Shown: in pieces, positions 46,073-57,507 of the stretch
How the letters are laid out: each line of letters opens with the position of its first letter
Position numbering within the stretch: the first letter of the stretch is position 1
DNA from: Molossus alvarezi
Lineage: Eukaryota > Chordata > Mammalia > Chiroptera > Molossidae
Length of the DNA stretch: 64,000 nucleotides
NCBI GenBank assembly: GCA_037176705.1
Contig: CM073896.1
Location: 20,968,708-21,032,707 of the forward strand
Direction of reading: 5' to 3'
Notes under the pieces: generated by a model
What the model saw: the letters and a program-made list of their open reading frames with translations, nothing else
The model's database searches: none
Told to the model about the DNA's origin: nothing
Program-made: the position numbers and the translations under genes

Positions 46073-46855
46073 TTCTTTGCTTGTCCAACTTTTTCCATCT
46101 GGAATTCCTATTCTAATTTATTGCTTACTGAGGCTTATTATGTAAAAAAAGAAACAATTGAGATGATTAAGAAGTACTTTTTAGTGACAGACATTAATTT
46201 AAATATGCATATTTTTATTTTACATATATATATATTATAGATATGCATATTTATAACAAACTATATTTTTGAAGAATTATAAATCTTGTTTGTTCAGGTA
46301 GCTCATTTTTCTTCTTGATAATAGCTAGGAAAACCCAGTTGAGTTGGGTTAAACCAGCCTGCTGAGGGACATCAAGACCTCAGAATGATGTTAGCATTCC
46401 TGACATGCAAGGTGGATCCCAGGATCCTCCATTTATAAAACTCAGTCCTCAATATGCAAAACTCCCTATTTAGTTCCTAGTAATGAAATCCCTTGATAAA
46501 ATTTTTGACTCATCTAGAACCTGGTGTTAGTTCTCTCTTAGGCTAATCTCTACATAGAGCACAGTGTTTGCCTGAGGACTATTCTCCTCTCAGTGTGCTT
46601 TTCAGTCTCAAGCTAAGCATGCCCCTAGGAAGGCCCCTACCTCCTGAAGCCTTGGACATGCATGTGGAACATCCGTGCCCATTTTACAGTATGCGGCAAT
46701 GAGAGTTTGGGGATGAGCATTGGTTCTGCTGCTTTTCTGCTTGTATTGCCTGTAGTAAACCCTAAGTTACATCTGCACCCTCTGACGCTAGAGGTCTGTA
46801 AAAACATTTTTCAAGACATTCCAATATTTACATATGTATATTTGGAAATAAAAAT
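45882..46855. other. Mostly unassigned; possible LTR at 46330-46830
   Basis: Includes an alternating purine/pyrimidine tract (46029-46071). From 46330 to about 46830 the DNA is GC-richer, with CATTTATAAAA and a downstream GTAGTAAACCCTAAG, loosely like an LTR promoter and polyadenylation region. No terminal TG/CA or target duplication could be fixed. Confidence 0.3.
46029..46071. repeat. (CG)n(CA)n dinucleotide tract
   Basis: GCGCGCGCGCGC followed by about 15 CA units. Alternating purine-pyrimidine DNA of this type favours Z-DNA. Confidence 0.95.
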
Positions 46856-47071
46856 AGCCCAGCCAGAGTGGCTCAGTGGATTGAGCATCATTCCGTGAAC
46901 TGAGAGGTCCCGGTTCAATTCCTGGTCAGGGCACATGCCCCAGTTGCCAGCTCTATTCCCGGTGGGGGGGTATGCAGGAGGCAGTCAATCAATGCTTCTC
47001 TCTTACATCGATGTTTCTATCTCTCCCTTCCTCTCTCTAAATAACAAATCAATAAAAACATATTTTTTAAA
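46856..47071 (+). mobile_element. VES SINE (group B)
   Basis: Head AGCCCAGCCAGAGTGGCTCAG, a B box (GGTTCAATTCCTGGTC), CCCGGTGGGGGGGTATGCAGG, a CT-rich part and the end AATCAATAAAAACATATTTT. Confidence 0.92.
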
Positions 47072-47324
47072 GACCCACACATTTATGTATATATTTTTGG
47101 ATAGTTTTTCTACTCTGAGGCTATTTTTTAAAACTTTCACACACAAAAAAGACAGTTAAGATGATTCACCCAATTACACCTTCTCTCTGTTGCACTAAAT
47201 ATCTATAACTAAAATAATCACTGTAGGCTCATTTAACATTCAGAAAGACAAGCATGATCACATACTTTATTTCCTATACAGAAATGTTTCAGTACAAACA
47301 GAGATACTTTAGGGAGAATGGAAA
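47072..47324. other. Unassigned spacer
   Basis: Nothing recognised. Confidence 0.5.
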
Positions 47325-47565
47325 CCGTGTAATAGAATGAGCACAGACTTGGTCATTAGACCTGGGCTCTCAGCCTCATTGGATTTGATGGAATCTAAAT
47401 GCCCTAGACTAAGTCATGTAGCAATAGTGAGTTTCTATTTCTTCATCTGTAAATGGAGAAAGGAATTCATGTCACATAAATTAGAATAAATAATAATAAA
47501 AATAACTGATGTGAAATGTCAGTAGTTCTTTGGCATATATAAAGTGGTAATCAGTAAATTATATC
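47325..47565 (+). mobile_element. MIR SINE relic
   Basis: TAATAGAATGAGCACAGACT, TTAGACCTGGGCTCTCAGCC and TTTCTTCATCTGTAAATGG follow the MIR consensus (tRNA-like head, core, TCATCTGTAAAATGG block). Diverged as expected for this ancient SINE. Confidence 0.7.
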
Positions 47566-48104
47566 CCTTTATTTTTCTAAATAAATCTATGCCCAACCAA
47601 AAGAATATGACTATAAAAGATATAACATATCCACCTATTATAACTTAGATATACTGATGCATTGTATCCTAATCATTTTCAGCTTAATAATTTATTTAGA
47701 TACCATCTTTCAATATCCACATTCTAGGAAAGTAACAAAACTACACAAAATGATATACAGGTACTTTGTTGTTTAATTCTCTTGGAAATCTATTTTTTTA
47801 TTGCTTATTGATACATAATAATAAAGCATTCAATTTCATGAAATCCTAACATAGGGTAGAGAATTCATGTTGCAAATGGAAATCGACTATTTTGGAAGCT
47901 TTTCACTTATGTATTTATTTGGGAAATATTTATATTAGTTCTGGTCTTGCTCATGCAAAAGACAGTGTTAGACACCAAGAATAACTGGAGCTATTGAATA
48001 TGAAATCCACTACTCAGTTCATCAAAGAAATCTTCCACTACCCCATTAGAACACTGAGTTTAGTTACTCCAGTCCTTGTTGCAATATGTTAAATGAATAA
48101 GTGT
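47566..48104. other. Unassigned AT-rich DNA
   Basis: Nothing recognised. Confidence 0.5.
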
Positions 48105-48352
48105 TGCCCTGGCCGGTGTGGATCAGTGGTTAGAGTGTTGGCCCATGCACTGAAGTGTCTTAGATTTGATTTCGGTCAAGGGTACATAGCTAGGTTGCAA
48201 GTTTGACCCTGGCCCCAGTCGCGGTACATGTGAGAGGCAACCAATCAATGTGTCTCTCTCACATTGCTGTTTCTCTCTTTTTTTCTCTCTCTTCCCCTGC
48301 CTCCCTCTCTTCCACTCTCTCAAAAATCAATGGAAAAAATATCCTCAGTTGA
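48105..48352 (+). mobile_element. VES SINE (group A)
   Basis: Head TGCCCTGGCCGGTGTGGATCAG, TAGATTTGATTTCGGTCAAG, GGCAACCAATCAATGTGTCTC, a CT-rich part and the end ATCCTCAGTTGAGAATCAAC. Flanking repeats are weak. Confidence 0.92.
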
Positions 48353-48412
48353 GAATCAACAAGAAGATTAAGTCTTACCTATACCATAATAGCTAATATG
48401 ATATGTAAAATA

Positions 48413-48805
48413 ATTTCCCCCAACAAAGATGAGTAGGTTCTAATCTGTGGAATCTGCAGATATAGTACATTGAATTTAAAAAGTGAATTAAGGTTGCCGA
48501 AAAAATAAAGTTGCTAATAAACTAACCTTGAAATGGGGTAATTGTACTGGATTTTCCAGGTGGGCCCGACCTAGTCACACTAGTCCTTAAAAGTGGAAGA
48601 AAAGGCAGCGCTGTAGTTCAGAGAGATGTGGCAGGAGGGTAACTCAGCCCTGGCTTTGAAGGTTGCTGTTTTTGAAGATGGAGAAAAGGAGCAAGGAGTC
48701 AAGGAATGTCAGTGGGTCTAGAAGCTGGAAATGCTCATTAAGATACAGCCAGCAAGGAAGTGGTATTTCATTCCCAAAATTTTAAGGAACTGAATTCTCC
48801 CAATC
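48413..48805 (+). repeat. MaLR LTR relic (MLT1-like)
   Basis: TTTCCCCCAACAAAGATGAG, TAATCTGTGGAATCTGCAGA, TTGAAATGGGGTAATTGTAC, TTTTCCAGGTGGGCCCGACC, TCACACTAGTCCTTAAAAGT and CAAGGAATGTCAGTGGGTCT follow a MaLR LTR in order. The 3' quarter, of the kind seen at 1-112, is missing or unrecognisable. Confidence 0.7.
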
Positions 48806-50114
48806 ACAGATGTATATAAAAGCAACTTCTGTAACAGAAAACAGGACTTTAAGGAAATAGTCTGTCAAACTCTGATTCATACTAATTGCACTAAGTTAGC
48901 AGTCTTAACATCCCGAAGAGTCTGCTCAGAGAAGTTTGAACTTACTTGGAGGTTGGCCATCCACCCAAGTATCATCCTTTATTCACAAGTCTTTAGAATA
49001 AGGGCTATGACACCTGACTGCTTAGTCAAAGACTCTAGCTGGGATTAATAGGTCCTTGACGCATATTTCTCTGTTAAGAGGCCCAGCTTGATTCCTTGGT
49101 TACCTTGCAGCCAGGTCCAGTGACTTGAATAGTCATAAACAGACACTGCAGAAATCATGGCCATGAGAGAATTACTTAGTTGATGAGCATTGTGTCTTCT
49201 ATGTGGCCAAGGAAACATGGTAAGGGTTTCTAGTAACAACAAACTAAAGTTTTACTTCTACCTTCATAAGTCCTGATTTTCTCCTTTACAGGATGTTAAC
49301 AAACTGCTAATGATAGCCAAGAGATGATATTTTTGCTAACTTTCAGTCTGCCTTGTGTTTTCTCTATTTATCCATTCAGTCCATTCCCCAGGGACTCAAT
49401 CGATTTCCTCCAAATCCCATTGTCAAAACATTCTTGTAACAAATTCTCCTTCTTTTCCTCATCCTCCCTTTTCTTGCCTAAGTATGTGTTATTATTGTGA
49501 CTGATGGGGCTTAGAGAAAAAAACCAATGTTGTCACCGATCTGTGTGCACACCAGTGCTGGATTGTCGGGCAGTCATGGGCTGTTCTGCCTCGCCCACAA
49601 CAAACCTCACCGGTGATTCAAAGGATGCAAGCAGGAAACAGACAGTGAAGCCTTCCTTTCTGCAGATGCCAAACTAAAGACACAGGTCACTAACTAACTG
49701 CCCTTCTCTGCACTAGCACACTTCTGGTTTAGGTGTAACTGAAACACACACACACACACACACACATTTACTGTACTTGTGGAGCATTTTTTCTCAAAGC
49801 AAGTTTTTGTTTGGTTTTATCAGTTTTGAGTCTTCTCCATTATAGATTGTTTGTCACATGGAAAAGTTCTTCATGAATAATTTTGATTCTTCAGTCAGCT
49901 ATGACACATAAATCCATACATTGTCAAAATGTACTCAAGATAGAACAGGAATATGCTATTGTATTTTCCACAAGGTCTCCTCTTGCAGTCAAGAGCATTG
50001 GCATGTTTCCAAGGAGAAAGTTTTTGGAGGAGGTCTGGTGGAGCTCAGGCACCCCAACACAGCTCCAGGGGCCGACAGTCACAGGCCTGGAGTCCACTCC
50101 TTCCTCCTGCCGTG
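48806..50114. other. Unassigned stretch, moderately GC-balanced
   Basis: About 1.3 kb with no recognisable transposon. A CA tract (49744-49768) is present. Several frames of 60-80 codons occur but none resembles a protein I know. It could be single-copy DNA with regulatory content. Confidence 0.45.
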
Positions 50115-50228
50115 CTATAGAGAACTGAAGTGACTTACCTAGTGTCTCATAGCTAACAGACACAAAGTAACCTGTGTAATCTTAACTTAGCACCTTTTCT
50201 CCTAACCACTATTATATGTAGCCGCTGC
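50115..50228 (-). mobile_element. MIR SINE relic
   Basis: The antisense MIR core runs as GAACTGAAGTGACTTACCTA, GTGTCTCATAGCTAACAGAC and TTTCTCCTAACCACTATTAT. It corresponds to the reverse complement of the MIR tRNA-like part. Confidence 0.6.
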
Positions 50229-50820
50229 TCCTATTATGTAGCCATTTTTTTTAAAAAGAAACGTCAAGTATGCCAAGACATTAAAGGCAGAGGTGTGTGT
50301 GTGTGTGTGTGTGGGGGGGGGGGGTTGTATGCAGCAAGGAAGTCTAAGAAAGCATAGCTAACTCATTTTTTCTCTGCTAGAAACCAGAAACTTCAGTTTG
50401 TTATTGCTACAACCCGGGAGAATTTAGGAAAGAAGCCAACTATAAAATGTGTTGGAACATCCAGGGAAAGCCAAGATAATGACAAGCCATGTGTGATGTG
50501 CAAATAAATTTGAACTTTATGCTGCAGGCAACTTAGAGCCGTTAAAGCTACGGAGTTATATGTTTGAATTTTTAATGTAGAACAATAACCCTGATGGCAT
50601 TATGGAATATTAATGGATAGAAAAAAAGAGGGAAATCAAGTAAGAAATAAGTAAGGTACTAAAGAAATATAAGAAAAAGACTAGTGATTTTGTCTTGTTA
50701 TTAGGAAGCAAAGAAATCAATAGGCAATGTGTGAAAAAGTAAGATATTAAATGCCTGTTAAGTTTGAAGGGATTATGACTCATACAAATAAAGATGCCCA
50801 GTAATTATTAGGATTTATAA
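50229..50820. other. GT/G tract and an unclassified ancient repeat
   Basis: 50297-50325 is (GT)n followed by a run of about ten G. From 50510 to 50700 the sequence (ACTTTATGCTGCAGGCAACT, GAGCCGTTAAAGCTA, TGGATAGAAAAAAAGAGGGA) weakly resembles an ancient interspersed repeat that I cannot name. Confidence 0.35.
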
Positions 50821-50833
50821 GAATGATACATTG

Positions 50834-51095
50834 CCCTGGCCGGTTTGGCTCAGCAGTTAGAGCATTAGCCCATGGACCAGAGAGTCCAGGGTTCGGTTCC
50901 CGCTAAGGGACGTACCTCGGTTGCAGTTTGTCCCCGGCCCTGGTTGGGGTTGAGTGGGTGGCAACCACTCAATGTGTCTCTCTCACCTCGATGTTTCTCG
51001 CTATCTCTTCATCCCTCTATCCCTCCCGCTCTACCCGAAGATGAATGCAAATTTTCCTCAGGTGAGGATAAAAAAATGTGTGTGTGTGTGTGTAT
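50834..51095 (+). mobile_element. VES SINE (group A) with GT-expanded tail and 13-bp repeats
   Basis: Head GCCCTGGCCGGTTTGGCTCAG, B box GGGTTCGGTTCCCGCTAAGG, and the end TCCTCAGGTGAGGATAAAAAAA followed by (TG)n. The duplicated target GAATGATACATTG (50821-50833) recurs as GAATGATATATTG (51096-51108). The TG array therefore lies inside the insertion, at its tail. Confidence 0.94.
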
Positions 51096-51108
51096 GAATG
51101 ATATATTG

Positions 51109-51514
51109 ACGACAGGCTTGGGTTGTGCAAATATTTAGGATACATGAAGGACAAGTGTTAGAAGGACAAGTGTTAGTTAAGGTCATGGAAATTGAAAATA
51201 AATTTATAAAATTATTTAGAAAACAAGAGAAAGCGTAAGGCCAGAATCGTGAAAGAAACATTCATTTGAATGTTAGGTGATAGAACAGGGACCATGAAGA
51301 AAAGTCAGAAAAGGAGATGTAAAATAAAACTTGTCCCTAAAGAGCCATAAAAACTTGAAATTATCCTTAAAGAAACACCAGCATTAGGACAAAAATACTA
51401 GAAGAATAGTGATGCTTTTCCTTGGAAATGGAATGAATGACAGAGGTGGGTTACAAATCATAACACAAGTTGTTACGATTTTTTAGTGTTTGTTATGTGG
51501 AGGGTGGACTGCCA
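51109..51514. other. Unassigned spacer
   Basis: Nothing recognised. Confidence 0.5.
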
Positions 51515-51945
51515 GGTGGTGAACTGTGGTTCAACAAAGCCCACAAGGGAAATTGAAATAGAGTTTATCACTCACAACATTTTCCTGGAGAAAATACACA
51601 GCATGCCCTGATGGACCACATGGGGAGGCAAGGCAGGGTACAAGCAGAGAAGGAGACAGGGCCCAGGGCACATCTCTATTTGAGTCTGTAGGGGAAGTGC
51701 TTTGGGGGCCTGGGCTATGACTGGATTGGCCAATTCAAAATGAGCAGGGTTTTCCTGAGCTCCATGGGGTTCTTATTAAAGGGGTGAACAAGGGGAAGGC
51801 CCAGGGAAGAGGAGGAGACTGCTGATTACAAGTTCCTGGGGAAAGTCCTATCGAGAACTGACATTTGCTGTGACTGTGGGCTGCTATCCAGGGCATGAGG
51901 GGCTGAAGCTCACCAAACACAATGATCTCAGCATGAGCCATAACT
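51515..51945. repeat. Candidate ERV LTR relic
   Basis: A GC-richer block with GGAGGGTGGACTGCCAGGTG, CATTTTCCTGGAGAAAATAC, ATTGGCCAATTCAAAATGAG, GGGTTTTCCTGAGCTCCATG and TATCCAGGGCATGAGGGG. These phrases resemble a mammalian ERV-type LTR, probably antisense, but I cannot name the family. Confidence 0.4.
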
Positions 51946-52234
51946 TACTTTTAGGGCTGGCTATGCAATTTACAGGATTAGTGCAAAATAAAAATGTGAA
52001 CCTCCTATTTTAAAATCTAGGAAACATACTATTAACTGTACTAAAAATTAAAGCTTCTTTTTTCCATGATTGCCCTCTCTTTCAAACTGTCATGGTGCTT
52101 TTATCATTTTTTTAAAAAAAATTAAGTACTTTTAATATCTTTATAAGTATTCCCGTTTCTATGTTTAATTAAATTTATTGAAGTGACATTGGTTAATAAT
52201 ATTTTATAGGTTTCCAGTGTAAAATGCTGTGATA

Positions 52235-52482
52235 GCCCTGGCCGGTTTGGCTCAGTGGTTGGAGCGTCCGCCTGCGGTCCGGAGAGGCCCGGGTTCGGTT
52301 CCCGCTAAGGGCATGTACCTCAGTTGCAGTTTGTCCCCGGCCCTGGTTGGTCGTGTGGGTGGCAGCCACTCGATGTGTCCCTTTCACATCGATGTTTCCC
52401 TCTCTCTCTCTTCCTCTCTCTCCCTCCCACTCTGTCTGTACAAAAAATGGAAAAATGTCCTTGGATGAGGATAAAAAAAAAA
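52235..52482 (+). mobile_element. VES SINE (group A), youngest-looking copy, 14-bp repeats
   Basis: Head GCCCTGGCCGGTTTGGCTCAG, a full-length body and the end GTCCTTGGATGAGGATAAAAA. The perfect duplication AAAATGCTGTGATA lies at 52221-52234 and 52483-52496. Inserted in the inverted L1. Confidence 0.96.
52248..52302 (+). promoter_or_regulatory. Pol III A and B boxes of a VES copy
   Basis: The A box TGGCTCAGTGGTT (52248-52260) and B box GGTTCGGTTCC (52292-52302), about 30 bases apart, form the internal promoter inherited from the tRNA ancestor. They are well preserved here and in the copies at 9361, 20402 and 60032. Transcription is inferred. Confidence 0.75.
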
Positions 52483-52795
52483 AAAATGCTGTGATATATC
52501 ATCTGTGTATTGCAACCAATGAACAGCAAGACAAACAAAAAAACCTCACACACCCAGACAATATGCTGTTACCAATATGGGGTTACCAGAGGGAAGGGGT
52601 GGGGTGTTGGTAACAGTTAAAGGGGGTCAAATATATGGTGACAGAAGAAGATTTGACTTTATGTGGTGGGCACACAAAGGTGCTTTTCACTTAACTAATT
52701 AAAATCATTCTGAAAAATGAAAAAAAAAGTTCATATAATTAGCATAAATTTTACCCTTTACCTTTATATTGTGAAATTCCAGTTTTAAGTGCAGA

Positions 52796-52921
52796 TACAG
52801 GACTTGGCAAAAGTAGGTTGACAGTTGTGAGTACACAAAACAATTTATTCTTGTGTTATTTTTAATTACTGTATTATTTTCCGTACAAACAACTGTAAAC
52901 CTACTTTTTCCTCATCCCATA
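52796..52921. mobile_element. Mariner-type MITE, copy 2
   Basis: A 122-bp element (52798-52919) flanked by TA at 52796-52797 and 52920-52921. The left end CAGGACTTGGCAAAAGTAGG and the reverse complement of the right end, TGGGATGAGGAAAAAGTAGG, form inverted repeats. Its reverse complement aligns end to end with copy 1 at 2572-2680, including ATTAAAAATAACACAAGAAT. Confidence 0.85.
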
Positions 52922-53058
52922 TAAGAGCAATTCATTTATAACGTACCAGAACCAAATTTAAAAACTTTGCACTTTGTAGTTCATCCATGCACAGGTATTT
53001 TTTCTAATCAGAACCATGTAAATGCTTCATAAAACTAACTCATCCATTTCTATTTTAG

Positions 53059-53414
<356 letters not shown>

Positions 53415-53636
53415 ATATTTTAGTTCTTGCTTCATGCACTTCCCATCAGCCCTCAGTACCTTGGATACACTGCAGAGTAAGGAACCACAGGAGGAAAGGG
53501 AAGTAGGAGTTACCTTTTACAGGCTGCAACACATACTGCAGGTGTCTCCTCTGCAAGGGCTTTTGCTTCATTGTCCCAACAGACTTCATTTACAAAACAC
53601 AGTTCAAAGATTAAGCTGTTAATAATGTATAGGTAG

Positions 53637-53850
53637 CCCGGCTGGTGTGGCTCAGTGGTTGAGCAACAACCCATGCACCAAGAGGTCACCAGTTCGATTC
53701 CCAGTCAGGGCACATGCCCAGATTGTGGGCCTGATCCCAAGAAGGGTCATGCAGGAGGCGGCCAGTTGGTGTTCTCTCTCATTGATGTTTCTATCTCTCT
53801 TCCTCTCCCTTTCCCTCTGTCTCTAATATCAATAAAGAAAAACAGTTAAT
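53637..53850 (+). mobile_element. VES SINE (group B)
   Basis: Head AGCCCGGCTGGTGTGGCTCAG, B box CAGTTCGATTCCCAGTCAGG, middle GGGTCATGCAGGAGGC, and the end ATATCAATAAAGAAAAACAG. Confidence 0.92.
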
Positions 53851-55053
53851 TTTTTTTTTCTGAAAGAATATATAGATAAAGCATTAAACCAAGTATGAGA
53901 GCCTTGTGAGCGCAGGGCCTGTGCCACCGCAAAGGCCACACATTCACGAAGCTGGCCCTGGAAAGGCTGCAGGAGCCACATAAAGGTGAATGGTGTGCGT
54001 TTCTGAAATTGTCCTGGGCCATTTACTTGTTATTTGCTCAACAATTGGTTATATGTGACTGTCGTAGATTCTGTAGCTTTAGTACATTTCTTTAAATATT
54101 CTTAACCTATTTGCTTCATCTAGTATCCTACAGGATGATTTAATTCCCATTTGTGGTATTTTTTTTCTGATTAGAGAAAATGTTTATAAATAATATGAAT
54201 GATATATTTATTTCAGATTATTTTGAATTTCAAAATGCTTTCAATCTCACTGAAGCAACAGGCCAAATATTAATTCTAAAATGAGTATGCAATCTGGATA
54301 TTTGAGAAGAATACAATTTTACTAGCAATGTGTAAATAGTTCTATAACTCTATTTTCTTATTTTCTTTAAAAAAACAAAACAAAACAAAAACTAGTGATG
54401 AAGATTCTGTGAGGTTGGGTTTAACAATCAGTCCCTTGATTTTAACAGCACTTTAAAACTTAGCTCCCTAATTTACTAAATAGAGAGGCAGCTTGTTGAA
54501 AGCTATGTGCTAATTTAAGATTCATGAACTTAGGCTGTACTTTACAAGAACATATTTGTCCATTTCTTACATGTATTATGAAACTGTGCTGAGTGTGGGA
54601 AAAAAAAGTGAAAAATGTGATTGTCCACTTAAAATTGATGCATTTTACTTATTTCCCTTGCAAGTAGACTAAATTATGACCTAGAAACATTGGTTATTTA
54701 CAACAAGATGTAACTTCAGTGGAAATTCTTTATAATGATACACCATGCAAAATACATTTTTCTTTACTTCTTCCTTTATCTCACTAAAATAGATTTGGAA
54801 ACTTGGATATATATGTAAGAGTGAGAAATGTATCCTGTCATTTTCTTCTAAACTATTTTTGGTATTCAAACTATTCATTAGATTTCCAAGAACTGGTTCT
54901 TTTTTGAAAACTCAGTAATCACAATATTTTTGTTTTTATTCATTGTATACAACACACCAATTTTTAAAATTTCCTTGTGGATAGAATGAAAGGTGACAAC
55001 ATATTTTATTATTTAAATAATGAAATGACTATTTGGTAAAAATAGTATAACTT
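53851..55053. other. Unassigned stretch
   Basis: Contains a short GC-rich island (53905-53980: GAGCGCAGGGCCTGTGCCAC) in otherwise AT-rich DNA. No repeat or gene recognised. Confidence 0.45.
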
Positions 55054-55068
55054 ACCTCTTTACTTTTT

Positions 55069-55332
55069 TTTGTTTTTGTTTTGTTATTGTTAATCTTCAC
55101 CCAAAGATATTTTTCCACTGATTTTTTAGAGAGAGTGGAAAGGAGGGAGGTGGAGAGAGAGTGAGAGAAACATTGATGTGAGAGACACAGTGATTGTTTG
55201 CCTCCCGCACAACCCTGACTGGAGCCAAGGATTGACCTGCAACTCAGGTATGTGCCCTTGACTGGGAATGGAACCCATAACCCTTCAGTCTGAGGGCCAA
55301 CGCTCTGACCTTTGAGCAAAATTGTCCAGGGC
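55069..55332 (-). mobile_element. VES SINE (group A) with perfect 15-bp repeats
   Basis: Antisense VES with a T-rich tail, TTAATCTTCACCCAAAGATA, a B-box region (GGGAATGGAACCCATAAC) and the head GCCCTGGACAATTTTGCTC. The duplication ACCTCTTTACTTTTT lies at 55054-55068 and 55333-55347. Confidence 0.94.
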
Positions 55333-55534
55333 ACCTCTTTACTTTTTATTTTAATTATCAGGCAAATTCAAAAAAATAAACAGTCAAAATCTTTATGAAC
55401 ATAACATTTGTTGAATATATCTATCTTTACACTAACAAATAATAAAACATATAAAACAAATGTTTTAAATGCGATCTATTGCTTGAAAATAAATAGTCCT
55501 ATACAAATTATAAAACCTTTAAAATGAAAAATAA

Positions 55535-55680
55535 CCGGGCTGATTTTTGGTTCTGAGGTTAGACCATTGGCCCACAGACCAAAAGGTTGTGAGTTCAATT
55601 CCCAGCCAAGGGCACGTACCTGGGTTTCAGATTCAATTCATAAGAGAGCAAAAATCAGAGATAAAATAAATAAATAAAAT
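55535..55680 (+). mobile_element. VES SINE, internally deleted copy
   Basis: Head AACCGGGCTGATTTTTGGTTC, AGACCATTGGCCCACAGACC and a B box (GAGTTCAATTCCCAGCC) are kept; most of the CT-rich 3' half is gone, and an AATAAATAAAT tail follows. It abuts the next VES directly. Confidence 0.75.
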
Positions 55681-55880
55681 CATGCCTGGCCAGTGTGACT
55701 CAGTGGATTGACTGTAATCCCATGGACTGAGTGGTCTCAATTTGATTCCCAGTTAGGGCACATACTAGGGTTTTGGGCTCGATCCCCAGTAGGGGGTGAG
55801 CAGGAGGCAGATGATTAATGTTTCTCTCTCACATCTGTTTCTATTTCTCCCTTCCTCTCTCCCTAAAAACATAAAATAAA
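55681..55880 (+). mobile_element. VES SINE (group B), tandem with the preceding copy
   Basis: Head CATGCCTGGCCAGTGTGACTCAG, B box TTTGATTCCCAGTTAGGG, CCCCAGTAGGGGGTGAGCAGG, CT-rich part and an A/T-rich end. It probably inserted into the A-rich tail of the preceding VES. Confidence 0.92.
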
Positions 55881-57452
55881 ATAATTAACATTTCTAAAAA
55901 TATAGGTAAAAATAAAGTTCCTAAAATGATTGGAAAATGCTGGCCATATTTCTCTGAAACTACTGATAATAGGAAAATTCTTTATAAGCCTATCTTTTCT
56001 ACTATTTTTCAGTTAAAATGTTTTTCAAATCATCTTCTTTTTCTCAAATTGCTTTTCTTCATTTTTCCATTGCTTTTCTGCAAATGGCCATGAGCTATGA
56101 AATAATATGCTAGCTACTAGAATTAAAGTCCATTCATCACGTGGCTTTTATTGAAATATAAGTGATCAGGTTGAGTCCATTCCAGTGTTACACTGGCTAG
56201 AAGAGTACCCACAAACTTGTCTCCCCCGTGCTCTGACCTATTCGGTAGATTGTAACACAGGATTCCTTAAAGTTAATTTTGAATTCCACTTTAGATTTAT
56301 GTCACAACTTTGAAGGAAATGAAATTTATGTTTCAGGGAATATGAATTTCTTTTATAGAAGTAAAAATATTTAGATTGCAAATGCTATGCCATTCAGTTT
56401 ATCCCCCACACTCAGAAAAATACTTGAACAATACAAATTATTGTATTGGTTTCTTTTAGAGTCTCTGCACCATGATTTAAAATATATTTTCAAATGTCTT
56501 TCCTGTCCAAGACTTTGTTGTTGTTTTTAGTCATCTCAAAGCTTAGACAAAAAAACAAATTTTTCAAAATATCTGTGTTATAAATTCTATGTTAAAGGTG
56601 AAGTATATTCTTAGCGTCCCTGGATGGCCAAGTATACTTACTTGTGAACTGATGGATATTTTAATATTTATGATGAAAATATACAAGTTATTCTTTAAAT
56701 ATACAACCAAAATGAGAAGAAATAGAATATATATTTAAAGGTATATTTAGAAAGAAAATTTTCCATTACTTCCAAACTTGTAAAATGATTCAGACTCATA
56801 CTTTAGTTAGGATGTAGAATGTTACAAGGGATTTTAATTCTTACCATAAAAAGAACCTGGCTATGCTACATTATCCTAGTTCATTTTATTAACTTCCTAG
56901 AGCAACGAATCACAAGGAAAACCTTGCAACTACCTGCCAGCTCTCTCCCAGGGGCACTCGCCAGGTATATTCTTAATGTTGTTGACAAAGAAGGAGAGAT
57001 GCAGAACACCAGCTGAGACCTGTGGGGACACACATAAGTGACAACAGTGGGCAGAAAGCTAAAGGCTGTGTGCATAGTGGTAAAGTTTCCAGAAATCCCT
57101 TCAATGCAACTTTGGCCCCAACCAAAAATAAGTAGCAGTTTCCAATGGCTTGAGATAGGGAGCAAGGGATGTTTAGATATTCTGTGTTAAAAACAGATGG
57201 AATAAGATCAGATAGTAAAGAAAACTTTTCTGTGATTCTAAAGCTGACAGCTGGGTGATATACAGTCCCTTGATATGTCATATGACGATGAATGAAGGCT
57301 CAAAGTAAAAGTACAAATGAGATTAATTATTCATCCAACACTAGAAACCTGACAAGAAGAAGCATGCTGTTTTCTGGAGATGAATATTACTTTGATCTCA
57401 ACTTTTCATTTACCAACTTTACTCAGCATAAATAAAACTAATGAGGAATGTG
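55881..57452. other. Unassigned stretch, low repeat content
   Basis: About 1.6 kb without recognised repeats. 56900-57300 is less AT-rich and has opposed small frames of 65-102 codons without recognisable similarity. It may be single-copy DNA. Confidence 0.45.
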
Positions 57453-57470
57453 AAGAAATAAGGATCTCTT

Positions 57471-57507
57471 GGCTGGTCCGATAGTAGGGGGTTATCAAAA
57501 CTTACTA
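57471..57507 (+). ncRNA. RNY4P: Truncated Y4 RNA retropseudogene (5' 37 nt), tailless
   Basis: GGCTGGTCCGATAGTAGGGG followed by GTTATCAAAACTTACTA matches the 5' part of vertebrate Y4 RNA, the small Ro60-binding RNA, with four differences from the human sequence as I remember it. The match stops after about 37 nt, with no 3' stem and no poly(A). It is bounded by the perfect duplication AAGAAATAAGGATCTCT at 57453-57469 and 57508-57524 (one extra T at 57470). It lacks most of the RNA and its normal upstream promoter, so it is a pseudogene fragment. Confidence 0.85.

Larger units (their letters stand above)
52163..52680 (-). mobile_element. Short 5'-inverted L1, split by a VES
   Basis: Antisense 3' terminus (AAATTTATTGAAGTGACATT, TTTTATAGGTTTCCAGTGT), interrupted by the VES at 52235-52482, resumes as ATATCATCTGTGTATTGCAA. 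At about 52510-52520 it flips to sense 3' UTR (GGGGTTACCAGAGGGAAGGG, AAATATATGGTGACAGAAGA, TTTATGTGGTGGGCACACAA). The two parts are neighbours in the L1 3' UTR, which fits twin priming. Confidence 0.8.

Noticed and set aside
46330..46830. Definite solo LTR
   Set aside because: Promoter- and polyadenylation-like words exist, but no TG...CA ends or target duplication could be placed; kept only as a low-confidence possibility.
50834..50960. VES heads considered as functional tRNA genes
   Set aside because: A and B boxes are present, but no acceptor stem or intact cloverleaf forms and the CT-rich SINE body follows.
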